DNA from: Streptomyces laurentii
GTDB taxonomy: Bacteria > Actinomycetota > Actinomycetes > Streptomycetales > Streptomycetaceae
Reading direction: 5' to 3'
NCBI GenBank assembly: GCA_002355495.1
Contig: AP017424.1
Span: forward strand, 4,343,501 to 4,407,500
Length of the DNA: 64,000 bases
The position numbers and the translations under genes are program-made. Every line of letters starts with the position of its first letter. The stretch's first letter is position 1. Positions 43,203-51,099 of the stretch are shown here, one piece after another. The notes below the pieces were generated by a model that saw only the letters and a list, made by a program, of their open reading frames with translations, searched no databases and was not told the DNA's origin.

Positions 43203-44549
43203 GTGTCCCTGCGCTCCCCGCACCGCCCGCACTCGCTGCGCGTCGCCATGCTGAGCGTCCACACGTCCCCGCTGCACCAGCCCGGAACCGGCGACGCCGG
43301 CGGGATGAACGTCTACATGGTCGAACTCTCCCGGGCCCTCGCCGCCCACGGCGTCGAGGTCGACCTCTTCACCCGCCACCGCGGCGAGGACCTGCCGGAC
43401 CGGGTCGACCTGGAGCCCGGCGTACGGGTCCGGCATCTCGCGGCGGGTCCGCGCCAGGCGCTGCCCAAGGAGGCCATGCCCGACCTCGTGGTGCAGTTCT
43501 CGCTGGCCCTGCTCAAGGAGCGGCGCCAATACGACCTGGTCCACTCGCACTACTGGCTGTCCGGGCAGGCGGGGCGGATCGCCGCCTTCGGCTGGGACGT
43601 CCCGCTGGTGCACACCGCGCACACCCTCGCCCTGGTGAAGAACGCCCACCTCGCGGCGGGCGACCGCCCCGAGCCGGAGGTGCGGATACGCGGTGAGCGC
43701 CTGGTGACCGCCGACGCGGACCGGCTGATCGCCAACACCACCGACGAGGCGGAGGCGCTGGGCGCGCTGTACGGGGCGGAGACGGCGCGCACCCGGGTGG
43801 TGCGGCCGGGCGTGGCGCTCGGCACCTTCTCGCCGGCCGACGGGCGGGCGGCGGCGCGGGCCCGGCTCGGCCTTCCGCAGGACGCGTTCATTCCGCTGTA
43901 CGCGGGGCGCATCCAGCCGCTGAAGGGGCCCGACGTGCTGGTGCGGGCGGTCGCCGAGCTGCTGCGGATGGCGCCCGGCCTGCGCCGCCGGCTGATCGTG
44001 CCGGTGGTGGGCGGCCACTCGGGGGCGAGCCGGGCCGACGCGGCGTGGCAGCTCGCGGAGGAGCTGGACGTCACCGACGTCCTGCGGCCGTATCCGCCGG
44101 TGCCGCAGGCCCGGCTCGCGGACTGGTACCGGGCGGCGGATGTGCTCGTGGTGCCCTCGCGTTCGGAGTCGTTCGGCCTGGTGGCGCTGGAGGCGCAGGC
44201 GTGCGGGACGCCGGTGCTCGCGGCCGAGGTGGGCGGGCTGCCGACGGCGGTGTGGGACGGGGTGACGGGGATGCTCGTGCGTGGTCACGACCCGGTGGAC
44301 TACGCGCGCCGGCTGCTGTGGCTGGCCCGGAACCCGAAGGCGGTGGTGACGATGGGGACGGCGGCCGTCCGGCACGCGTCGGGGATGAGCTGGCGGGCTT
44401 CCGCCGCGCGGACGATCGACGTCTACGAGAACGCGCTGGCGGAGCGGGAAGACCGGGCCCTGCGGGGGCAGGGCAAGGGTTGGGGCAAGGGCGGCGGCAC
44501 GCCCCTGCCCCGGCGGCCTCTCTCTCCTGGAGGAACGAGAAGGCCGTAG
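43203..44549 (+). CDS. MshA-type (D-inositol-3-phosphate) glycosyltransferase
   Basis: 448 residues, GT4/GT-B fold. The N-terminus has the MshA hallmark MLSVHTSPLHQPGTGDAGGM with NVYMVELSRALAAHG. The C-terminal nucleotide-sugar site has YAGRIQPLKGPDVLV and SRSESFGLVALEAQACGTPV (E-x7-E). MshA transfers GlcNAc from UDP-GlcNAc to 1-L-inositol-phosphate, the first step of mycothiol synthesis. The GTG has ACAGGAG 4 nt upstream. The C-terminus ends in a Gly/Lys/Pro-rich tail. Streptomycetes normally keep one mshA in a different context, so this may be a paralogue serving a local pathway. Confidence 0.85.
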   Translation: MSLRSPHRPHSLRVAMLSVHTSPLHQPGTGDAGGMNVYMVELSRALAAHGVEVDLFTRHRGEDLPDRVDLEPGVRVRHLAAGPRQALPKEAMPDLVVQFSLALLKERRQYDLVHSHYWLSGQAGRIAAFGWDVPLVHTAHTLALVKNAHLAAGDRPEPEVRIRGERLVTADADRLIANTTDEAEALGALYGAETARTRVVRPGVALGTFSPADGRAAARARLGLPQDAFIPLYAGRIQPLKGPDVLVRAVAELLRMAPGLRRRLIVPVVGGHSGASRADAAWQLAEELDVTDVLRPYPPVPQARLADWYRAADVLVVPSRSESFGLVALEAQACGTPVLAAEVGGLPTAVWDGVTGMLVRGHDPVDYARRLLWLARNPKAVVTMGTAAVRHASGMSWRASAARTIDVYENALAEREDRALRGQGKGWGKGGGTPLPRRPLSPGGTRRP

Positions 44550-44630
44550 TTCGAGTCTAGCATCTCTTTTGGTCCAACCAAAGGTTAGAGGGGGCCTGGA
44601 TGGTTCCCAATTCCCTTGGGTCCGTGGCGC

Positions 44631-44726
44631 ATTGACGCACACACGCCATGGCGGGTCCACGCAGCGGGAAACCCTGGATTCGCTTCAGGGGGGCGGACAG
44701 AATAGAGATGTCTTCAGGGAGCACCC
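44631..44726 (+). promoter_or_regulatory. Conserved promoter-proximal block, copy 1
   Basis: This block contains ATTGACGCAC, the palindrome-containing CACGCCATGGCGGGTCCACG, and, 69 bp after TTGACG, AATAGAGATGTCTTCAGGGA. All are repeated with identical spacing at 46411-46506 before the second peptide gene. The CGCCATGGCG core is a perfect palindrome. It is probably the shared promoter/operator of the peptide genes. Confidence 0.7.
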
Positions 44727-44783
44727 CGGCGGCACGGGGCCCGGAAGGCCAAGGAATTCCACATTCCAAATCCTGGAGGAATC

Positions 44784-44975
44784 ATGTCTGCCCAGTCCGT
44801 CACGGGTGCGCGTAAGACCGTCCGCCAGTTCGCCCTCGCCATGGTCGCCTGCCTGGCCGTCGCCGGTGGCGCCGCGGTGGTCGCGGCCCAGGACTCGGCC
44901 CCCGCGGGCCACCAGCCCTCCGTGGCCGGCGACGAGTGGCCGGTCCCGACCAAGTCGCCCGCGCCCACCAACTGA
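44784..44975 (+). CDS. Small exported peptide, copy 1
   Basis: 63 residues with GGAGGAA 5 nt before the ATG. RKTVRQFALAMVACLAVAGG forms an N-terminal signal or membrane segment, with a likely cleavage at VVAA-QD. About 28 residues would be exported, ending DEWPVPTKSPAPTN. The sequence is clearly homologous to the peptide at 46561, with the C-terminal W-P-x-P...P...N conserved. A perfect terminator follows. A TrmB/LuxR regulator lies convergent downstream. It is not a recognised RiPP precursor; a signalling or surface role is inferred. Confidence 0.75.
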   Translation: MSAQSVTGARKTVRQFALAMVACLAVAGGAAVVAAQDSAPAGHQPSVAGDEWPVPTKSPAPTN

Positions 44976-45038
44976 TCTTTCCGATCTCCGTTCCGCTTTC
45001 TCCGCGCGACCGCGGGGGAGGGGCCGGAAGAATCGAGG

Positions 45039-45081
45039 AAAGAGCCCCGTGATCGCGACTGCCGCGATCACGGGGCTCTTT
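45039..45081. terminator. Perfect 19-bp terminator with T-tract
   Basis: AAAGAGCCCCGTGATCGCG pairs completely with its downstream complement across a 5-nt loop, ending in TTT. It serves peptide gene 1 and, with the A-tract, the convergent regulator. Confidence 0.9.
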
Positions 45082-45165
45082 CGTCCGCGCGGAATCCGGT
45101 AACACCCGTCCGGACATATTCAATTCGACCGTTCGGTCGGCATGTCGCCCGGATCGGCGGCGTGT

Positions 45166-46218
45166 TCAGTCCACCCAGCCCATGCGGACCGCCCGCACCC
45201 CCGCCTCGAAGCGGCTCGTCGCGCCCATCTCCTGCATGAGCTCGGAGAGCATACGGCTCACCGTGCGCAGCGACACCCCGAGGCTGCGGGCGATCTTCTC
45301 GTCCTTCATGCCGTCGGCGAGCATGCGCAACGCCGCCTGCTGCTGCTCCGAGAGCCCGTCCCCGCCCCGCTCCGGCGCCACCACGTCCCCGAACGGGGTC
45401 GCCGCGTGCCAGCAGTGCTCGTACAGGTTGAGGAACGAGCGCACCAGATGCCGGCCGCGGGCCAGGATCGCGCCCTCGCGCGGACTGTCGGGACGCAGCG
45501 GCACGAGCGCGAACTGATCGTCGGCGATGACCATGTTCATCGGGATGGCCGGGGCGATCCGCACCTCCACCCCCAGCTCGGCCCGGCCCTTGAGGATGTC
45601 GGCGGTGCGCGGCTGCGCCAGGCTGTCGGCCTGGTACATCACCCGGATCTGGACCCCGTGCTCCCGTCTGCGCCGGTCCCGCTCCAGGAGCCGTTCCGGC
45701 ACCTGCCGGCTGGGGCCGGTCGGGTACATCGAGCAGGCACGCTCCCGGGTGATGTCGGCGAAGTCCTCCAGTGTCTGCTGGATCCGGCGGTAGTCGGTGA
45801 TCACCTCGAACGCGACCTCGGAACGGGGCAGCGCATCGCCCTTGAGGAAGCTGCCCGCCAGGGTTTCGAGCGCCGCGTACGCCCGGTCCGCCTCCGCCAG
45901 ATGCGCGCGCAGCCGCTCCCGCTCCCGGTCGAGCAGCCGGAGCAGGGCGATCTCCGGGTCGACGGCGGCCACCGTGTCCCCGTCCGGCTGCCACCGCGCG
46001 TCGCGCAGTTCGGTGATCGGGGCGTGCGCGGTGCCCGTCGGCACGATGAGCCCGAGGGATATCAGCTCCGTCCGGCACCTCTCGTACTCCGCCGGGTCGA
46101 TCTCCAACTTCGCGCAGACCTCGGCGAATCCCGAGACCCCGCGCGCCCGCAACTCCTGGTAGAGGGCCACCAGCCGGCCGTCGTCCCGGTCTCGTGTGCC
46201 GCCGCCCGCCGTGCTCAT
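45166..46218 (-). CDS. TrmB-like/PLD-like/LuxR transcriptional regulator, copy 1
   Basis: 350 residues in three parts. An N-terminal TrmB-like winged helix (LVALYQELRARGVSGFAEVC, RCRTELISLGLIVP) is followed by a coiled segment (LRLLDRERERLRAHLAEADR) and a PLD-like sensor region (GVQIRVMYQADSL, LGVEVRIAPAIPMNMVIADD). The LuxR-type helix-turn-helix is at about 287-340 (LSEQQQAALRMLADGMKDEK, IARSLGVSLRTVSRMLSELM). Start ATG 46218. It is divergent from peptide gene 2 and convergent with peptide gene 1. Paralogues lie at 46926 and 48098. Confidence 0.85.
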   Translation of the reverse strand: MSTAGGGTRDRDDGRLVALYQELRARGVSGFAEVCAKLEIDPAEYERCRTELISLGLIVPTGTAHAPITELRDARWQPDGDTVAAVDPEIALLRLLDRERERLRAHLAEADRAYAALETLAGSFLKGDALPRSEVAFEVITDYRRIQQTLEDFADITRERACSMYPTGPSRQVPERLLERDRRRREHGVQIRVMYQADSLAQPRTADILKGRAELGVEVRIAPAIPMNMVIADDQFALVPLRPDSPREGAILARGRHLVRSFLNLYEHCWHAATPFGDVVAPERGGDGLSEQQQAALRMLADGMKDEKIARSLGVSLRTVSRMLSELMQEMGATSRFEAGVRAVRMGWVD

Positions 46219-46560
46219 GGCGCGATACCCCCTCGTCCTCGATCGACCTTCCGCCCGGAACGCGCCCGGACGGATCCGGACCGACAGGCTACGGCGTCAA
46301 CCTGGCCGAGGAGCAGCCCGCGCGAGGCGGCCGGGGGACGCCGGCCCGGCGGCGCGGCCCCATCCTTGATCGCTTTCCCGGAATTATCAACTCCCCTATT
46401 CCGATGGCATATTGACGCACTCACGCCATGGCGGGTCCACGCACCGAGAATGCCTGGATCGGCTTGGGAAGCCCCGACAGAATAGAGATGTCTTCAGGGA
46501 GCGCCCGGCGGCACGGGCCCCCGGAAGAAGGTGTGTCCCCACCCCACTCCTGGAGGAATC
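46219..46560. other. 342-bp divergent intergenic region
   Basis: Gene-free DNA between regulator 1 (minus) and peptide gene 2 (plus). It carries the second conserved block at 46411-46506. The 46370-46410 part is AT-rich and suits a promoter. Confidence 0.6.
46411..46506 (+). promoter_or_regulatory. Conserved promoter-proximal block, copy 2
   Basis: Same elements as 44631-44726: ATTGACGCAC, CACGCCATGGCGGGTCCACG and, at the same 69-bp phase, AATAGAGATGTCTTCAGGGA. The DNA between is more diverged, which points to selection on the ends. Confidence 0.7.
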
Positions 46561-46758
46561 ATGTCCGCTGAGCAGACCCAGGCCACCCGCCGGACCGTCC
46601 GCCAGTTCGCCCTCGCGCTCGTGGCCTGTCTGGCCGTCGCGGGCGGTGCGGCCCTGGTCAGCGCCACCGACGGCCCGACCGCCGCGACGCAGCAGCAGGC
46701 CGGTACGACCACCGACTGGCCGGCTCCGATCATGAAGCCGGTCTCCCCGGTCAACTGA
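46561..46758 (+). CDS. Small exported peptide, copy 2
   Basis: 65 residues with the same strong ribosome site as copy 1. RRTVRQFALALVACLAVAGG is nearly identical to copy 1, cleavage is likely at VSA-TD, and the exported tail ends TDWPAPIMKPVSPVN. The middle of the tail has diverged (QQQ tract) while the signal and the W-P-A-P...P-V-N end are kept. A hairpin terminator follows, then a convergent regulator. Same inferred role as copy 1. Confidence 0.75.
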   Translation: MSAEQTQATRRTVRQFALALVACLAVAGGAALVSATDGPTAATQQQAGTTTDWPAPIMKPVSPVN

Positions 46759-46823
46759 CCCGACCGCGCTCGCGCGCCCGGTCTCCCCGGTCGACCGACC
46801 TTCCCGGACGCCGACTTCCGACG

Positions 46824-46869
46824 CGTGAATTCCCCGTGACCGGCCTGCCACGGTCCCGGGGAATTCACG
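46824..46869. terminator. 13-bp hairpin terminator after peptide 2
   Basis: CGTGAATTCCCCG pairs with CGGGGAATTCACG and has an inner ACCG/CGGT stem. A TTTTG tract follows shortly. Confidence 0.85.
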
Positions 46870-46925
46870 TGTCCTTTTGTATTCCGTGATCCGGAACTCT
46901 GAAATGCCGTTCGCATGACGGATGT

Positions 46926-47981
46926 TCAGTCGAGCCAGCCCAGCCGCAACGCGCGCACCCCCGCCTCGAAGCGGCTGGTGGCGCCGAGTTCCTGCATGAC
47001 CTCGGAGATCAGCCGGCTGACCGTGCGCAGCGAGACGCCGAGGTGGCGGGCGATCTTCTCGTCCTTCATGCCGTCGGCGAGCATCCGCAGCGCGTTCCGC
47101 TGCTGCTCCGAGAGCCCGTCGCCGCCCCGGTCGGGCGCGATGTCGTCCCCGAACGGCGTCGCCGTGTGCCAGCAGTGCTCGTACAGGCTCAGGAAGCCCC
47201 GGACCAGCAGCGGACCGCCGGCCAGGATCGCCCCCTCACCCGGGGCGTCCGGCCGCAGCGGCAGCAGCGCGTACTGGTCGTCGACGATGACCATCGTGAT
47301 CGGCAGCTCCGGCGCGACGCGGACCTCCACACCCAGCTCCGCGCGCATGTGCAGGACCTCCGCCGCCTCCGGAACACCGGCGTCCTGGCTGCGGTAGAGG
47401 CTGCGGATCCGTATCCCCTGATCGAGCTTGCCGCGGTCACGCCGGAGGATCCGCTCGGGATTCTGCCGGGCCGGCCCGGTCGGATACATCGAGCAGGAGG
47501 TCTCCTGCGTGGCGTCGAGGATGTCCTCCAGGGCCTGCTGGATCCGGCGGTAGTCGGTGATCGCCTCGACGGTGACGTCGGAGCCGGACAGCGAGCCCGG
47601 CCGCAGCAGGGTCGCCGTCAGCGTCTCCAGGGTGCTGTACGTCCGGTCCGCCTCGGCCAGATGCTTTCGCAGCCGGGCCCGCTCCCGGTCGATGGCCCGC
47701 AGCAGCGCGATCTCCGGATCGACCGACGCGACCGTGTTGCCGTCCGGCACCCACGCGGCGTCCTGGAGTTCGTCCTGGGCCGCGTGGGTGCCCGAGGTGG
47801 GGACGATCAGACCGAGGGCGATCAGCTCGGTGCGGCAGCCCTCGTACTCCTCGGGCGGGAACCCGAACGAGGCCACCACCTCCGCGAAGTCCGACACCCC
47901 GCGTCTGCGCAGTTCCTGGTAGAGGGGCACCAGGCGGTGGTCCGCCCGGCCGGCCCCCCCGGCCTCACCTGTCGTACTCAT
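46926..47981 (-). CDS. TrmB-like/PLD-like/LuxR transcriptional regulator, copy 2
   Basis: 351 residues, the same three-part layout as copy 1: LVPLYQELRRRGVSDFAEVV; LRAIDRERARLRKHLAEADR; GIRIRSLYRSQDAGV and LGVEVRVAPELPITMVIVDD; and a LuxR-type helix-turn-helix with LSEQQRNALRMLADGMKDEK and IARHLGVSLRTVSRLISEVM. The start is ATG 47981, aligned with copy 1 (MST...). The upstream gap to regulator 3 is 116 bp, so it may be transcribed with it. It faces peptide gene 2. Confidence 0.85.
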   Translation of the reverse strand: MSTTGEAGGAGRADHRLVPLYQELRRRGVSDFAEVVASFGFPPEEYEGCRTELIALGLIVPTSGTHAAQDELQDAAWVPDGNTVASVDPEIALLRAIDRERARLRKHLAEADRTYSTLETLTATLLRPGSLSGSDVTVEAITDYRRIQQALEDILDATQETSCSMYPTGPARQNPERILRRDRGKLDQGIRIRSLYRSQDAGVPEAAEVLHMRAELGVEVRVAPELPITMVIVDDQYALLPLRPDAPGEGAILAGGPLLVRGFLSLYEHCWHTATPFGDDIAPDRGGDGLSEQQRNALRMLADGMKDEKIARHLGVSLRTVSRLISEVMQELGATSRFEAGVRALRLGWLD

Positions 47982-48097
47982 GGCGATGTCCCCCGCCTCG
48001 TCATCGGTCCGTTCCTGGTGGTCGAGATCGCAGAGTACGCCGAGGTGTGTGAACCGTGGGCCGGCCCAAGGGCCTTGGGAAGGGAGCGGGCGAGCGG

Positions 48098-49216
48098 TCA
48101 GGCCGGCGGCTGGTCGGGCGACTCGCCGTCGAGCAGGCCGAGCCGGGCGGCCTTCACCCCCGCCTCGAAGCGGCTGGCGGCGCCGAGCTCCTGCATGACC
48201 TCGGAGATCAGCCGGCTCACCGTGCGCAGCGAGACCCCGAGATTGCGCGCGACCTGCTCGTCCTTGACCCCGGAGGCCAGCATCCGCAGCGCGGCGCGCT
48301 GCTGCTCGGTCAGCCCGTCGCCGCCGTTCTGGGGCGGCTCCTCCTGGCCGTACGGGGTGGCCGCCTGCCAGCAGTACGCGTACAGCGCGCGGTACGAGCG
48401 GACCAGGCCCGGCCCGCGGGCCAGGATCGCGGCCGAGTCCGGGTCGCGCGGGTCGGTCGGGAGCAGCGCGAAGCACTCGTCGGCGAGGACCATGTTCATC
48501 GGCACCACCGGCGACAGCCGGATCTCCACGCCGAGCGCCGCCCGCTCCGCCAAGTACTGGATCATCTCCGGGACTTGACCGACCCGATGGCTGTACATGG
48601 CCTGGACGGCGACCCCGCGGGCGATCTGCTCGCGGTCGTGCTCCAGCGCCGCCGCCATCTCGTCGCGGCGCACCGAGCCGGTCAGCATCGACTGCACGGA
48701 ACCGCGCACGGAGGCCGTCACGTCGGCCAGTTCGCGGCGGATCCGGTCCGCGTCGTCGACGATCTCCACCTCGACGTCGGTGGCCGGCTCCAGACCCGCG
48801 CGCAGGAACGGGCCGGCCAGGGTCTCCAGGGTGGTCTGGGCGCGGCTGGTCTCGGCGAGCCGGTTCTCCAGGCGGTCGCGTTCGTGCTGGAGCAGCCGCA
48901 GCAGCGCGACATCGGGGGCGACCACGGTGGTGCCGGATGTCGTGAAGGCGGAGTCCGGCGCGCGACCGGAGTCCGGACAGACGGCGGTGGTGGCGGTGGT
49001 GGACGTCCCGCTGGCCGTGGCGGTCGTGGCGGCCGGGGCCGGCTCGATCAGGCCGAGCGCCACCAACTCGGCGTGCGCGCTGTCCCGTTCGGCTTCCGTC
49101 AGTTCCAGCCGGGCGGCGACCCGGTCGAAGGACTCGCCCGGCGTGCCCCGTAGTTCCTGGTAGAGAGCGAGGGCCTGGTCGTCACCCATGCGGGCACCCG
49201 CGGAGGTTTTGGACAC
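48098..49216 (-). CDS. TrmB-like/PLD-like/LuxR transcriptional regulator, copy 3
   Basis: 372 residues. GTG 49216 is preferred to ATG 49188 because it gives an N-terminus (MSKTSAG...LALYQELR) aligned with copies 1 and 2 and has GGGGAG upstream. A Thr/Ala-rich insert (about 60-95) is unique to this copy. The PLD-like region (LGVEIRLSPVVPMNMVLADE) and LuxR helix-turn-helix (LTEQQRAALRMLASGVKDEQ, VARNLGVSLRTVSRLISEVM) are intact. No third peptide gene is visible beside it. Confidence 0.85.
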   Translation of the reverse strand: MSKTSAGARMGDDQALALYQELRGTPGESFDRVAARLELTEAERDSAHAELVALGLIEPAPAATTATASGTSTTATTAVCPDSGRAPDSAFTTSGTTVVAPDVALLRLLQHERDRLENRLAETSRAQTTLETLAGPFLRAGLEPATDVEVEIVDDADRIRRELADVTASVRGSVQSMLTGSVRRDEMAAALEHDREQIARGVAVQAMYSHRVGQVPEMIQYLAERAALGVEIRLSPVVPMNMVLADECFALLPTDPRDPDSAAILARGPGLVRSYRALYAYCWQAATPYGQEEPPQNGGDGLTEQQRAALRMLASGVKDEQVARNLGVSLRTVSRLISEVMQELGAASRFEAGVKAARLGLLDGESPDQPPA

Positions 49217-49313
49217 GGCGCAGCAGACTCCCCTCGGATCGTGTCGATCCCGTTGAAACGCCCCGCTAGACCCTGCCACATATTCGAACGCGACGCACGG
49301 TGTTCACATGGTC

Positions 49314-49754
49314 TCAGCGTGCGGGGGTCTCGTCGTCGCAATCCGGGCACAGGCCCTTGAAAACCACCTCGGCGTCACTGACACGCCAGTTCGGCAGGCT
49401 GCCGCGGGGTGGGGCGGGGGCGGTCGCCGACACGTTCTCCACCCGGCCGCAGTGCAGGCAGAGGGCGTGCTGGTGCGGCGGACCGGAGATCTCGAACACG
49501 GCGGGGAGGCCCGGCCGGTCGAACTTGCTGACGAGACCGGTCTCCTGGAAATGCCGGAGCATCTCGTAGACGGCCTGGCTGGTCAGCGTGCCCAGGTGTT
49601 CGCGGGCGGTCGCGGTGATCGCCTCGACGTCGAGATGGCCGCCGGCGGCGAGCACCGCGAGAACCTCCAGGCGCGGGCCGGTGACCCGCAGGCCGACGTC
49701 GCGCAGGCGCTGGATCACCGCCTCGCGGCCCGTCAGGTCTTCCACGACTGCCAT
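49314..49754 (-). CDS. Fur-family metalloregulator (PerR/CatR-like)
   Basis: 146 residues: winged helix (LRDVGLRVTGPRLEVLAVLA, TLTSQAVYEMLRHFQETGLV), metal-site HQHALCLHCGRVENV and a second CPDC pair for the structural zinc. Fur-type proteins sense iron, zinc or peroxide. No catalase or uptake gene is adjacent, so the metal is unassigned. Start ATG 49754. Confidence 0.9.
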   Translation of the reverse strand: MAVVEDLTGREAVIQRLRDVGLRVTGPRLEVLAVLAAGGHLDVEAITATAREHLGTLTSQAVYEMLRHFQETGLVSKFDRPGLPAVFEISGPPHQHALCLHCGRVENVSATAPAPPRGSLPNWRVSDAEVVFKGLCPDCDDETPAR

Positions 49755-49833
49755 CTTCTCCGCCCGCCACCTGGTCGACCCAAACTTTTGTGGGCATCGT
49801 ACCTCTTGGCCGTCCTGGCCGTCAGTGGGTGTT

Positions 49834-50784
49834 TCAGTCGTCCGTCCGGCATACGAGCAGGACGCTCTCGGTGCGTTCGTCGATCCGATGCCGCCTGCGG
49901 CCCTCGATATGGAGACCGGCCGCATGCAGTTCCGCCGCCAGATGCTCGCCGTCCACGATCCATTTGTCGGTACTCAGCACGATGCGTTCCGTCGACAGCT
50001 TCCCGGTGCGCGTCGCGTAATAGGTGATCCGCTCGCTCATCGTCCGCAGGTCGAAGTCCTGCCGGGCCACCACCCATTCGTCGATGCCGTCGAAGCGCGG
50101 CACCTGGAACGCCCAGGTCCGCTGCGGCTCGGCGATCAGCCCCGGCAGCAGATGCGAGGTGTAGTCGAGCGCGAGCGCTCCGCCCGCCCCCAGGTGCGAG
50201 GCGATCTCACGCAGCAGCCGGGGCCGCGCGTGGGGCGGAACGGCGGAGACCATCGCGCCCGCGAGCAGCGCGAGCCGGTAGTCGCCGTCGAGCCGCAGCT
50301 CGGTGAGGTCGGTCCGGTGCGTCACGATCAGCTCGGCGACCTGCGGGCCGATGCGCCGGGCCCAGTTCTCGAGGCGTTCCAGGGCAGGGCCGTCCCGGTC
50401 CACGGCCTCCACGGCGTAGCCGTGCCGGGCGAAGGGGACGGCGAGCCGTCCGGCGCCGGAGCCGAGATCGAGAACGGGGCCGCCGGTGGACCGGGCGAGA
50501 CCGAGGTACCGGACGATGTCGGCGCTGTGCGGGCCGAGGAGCGCGTCGTGCAGCCAGACCGAGTCCTCGTCGCCGGGCGAGACCGTCTCCAGACCCGGAA
50601 GGGTGTCGGACCGGAGACGGATGCCGGCGCCGGGGGCGGGCAGGTCGAGGTGGCCCGAGAGTTCCGGGCGGTGCGGCGGGCGCAGCGGGTGCGCCGGGGA
50701 ATGGGGACGTTCGTATCGGGACGGCAGGACCGGCGCGAGCGCTGCGGGCACGGCGGGCAGAGACGTGCCGCTCGATGTGTGCAT
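49834..50784 (-). CDS. Class I SAM-dependent methyltransferase
   Basis: 316 residues. Motif I GGPVLDLGSGAGRLAVPFA is at about residue 105, the acidic motif II VEAVDRDGPALERL follows, and then YRLALLAGAMVSAVPP and GGALALDYTSHLL. About 80 Pro-rich N-terminal residues precede the fold. GGAGGAGCG lies directly before ATG 50784. The substrate is unknown. It does not overlap any biosynthetic gene, although the peptide/regulator units lie just downstream. Confidence 0.85.
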   Translation of the reverse strand: MHTSSGTSLPAVPAALAPVLPSRYERPHSPAHPLRPPHRPELSGHLDLPAPGAGIRLRSDTLPGLETVSPGDEDSVWLHDALLGPHSADIVRYLGLARSTGGPVLDLGSGAGRLAVPFARHGYAVEAVDRDGPALERLENWARRIGPQVAELIVTHRTDLTELRLDGDYRLALLAGAMVSAVPPHARPRLLREIASHLGAGGALALDYTSHLLPGLIAEPQRTWAFQVPRFDGIDEWVVARQDFDLRTMSERITYYATRTGKLSTERIVLSTDKWIVDGEHLAAELHAAGLHIEGRRRHRIDERTESVLLVCRTDD

Positions 50785-50931
50785 CGCTCCTCCAGGGGCT
50801 CGCCGGTCCATGCCGTCCGAGCGGGGAGAACCCGTGCCGCCGGGTCCGCGCCGCTGTGCTCCATCCTGACCGGGAGTAAAGGGCGATTCCAGCGGATCCG
50901 GGGGCGTGAACACGCGATGGCGTGTGTCTGC

Positions 50932-51053
50932 CAGGGCCTCGCGGGGGCGCGTGGGGGGCGGCGGGGGGCGCGGGGCGATGCGGGTCGCGCTGTGCGGTGC
51001 GCGGGTGCGCGGGTGTGGGGCGCGGTGGTGTGGGGGTGTGCGGGTGTGGGGCG
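50932..51053. other. G-rich low-complexity stretch
   Basis: Many GGGG runs and GTGTGGGG iterations on the plus strand; no credible gene. The strand could form G-quadruplexes. It lies between the methyltransferase promoter and a terminator. Confidence 0.6.
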
Positions 51054-51094
51054 CGCCTCTCCCCGCCCGTCGTGCGCGAGGGCGGGGAGAGGCG
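51054..51094. terminator. Perfect 15-bp hairpin
   Basis: CGCCTCTCCCCGCCC pairs fully with GGGCGGGGAGAGGCG across 11 nt, 6 bp beyond the end of the minus-strand CU044_5270-like gene. Confidence 0.85.
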
Positions 51095-51099
51095 TGGGT

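Noticed and set aside
43203..44549. Assigning the symbol mshA outright
   Set aside because: The family match is strong, but streptomycetes usually keep mshA elsewhere; without the rest of the genome the housekeeping copy cannot be told from a paralogue.
44540..44580. GTAGTTCGAGTCTAGC resembling a tRNA T-arm
   Set aside because: The flanking bases do not pair as a 5-bp T-stem, and no acceptor, D or anticodon arm is present.
44784..46758. The two small peptides as lanthipeptide or other RiPP precursors
   Set aside because: No modification enzyme (LanB/C/M, radical SAM, YcaO, ATP-grasp) is adjacent, the tails lack Cys, and the N-terminus looks like a signal segment rather than a leader.
50932..51053. 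G-rich region as a replication origin or telomere-like end
   Set aside because: No DnaA boxes or ordered palindromes; simple low-complexity sequence.
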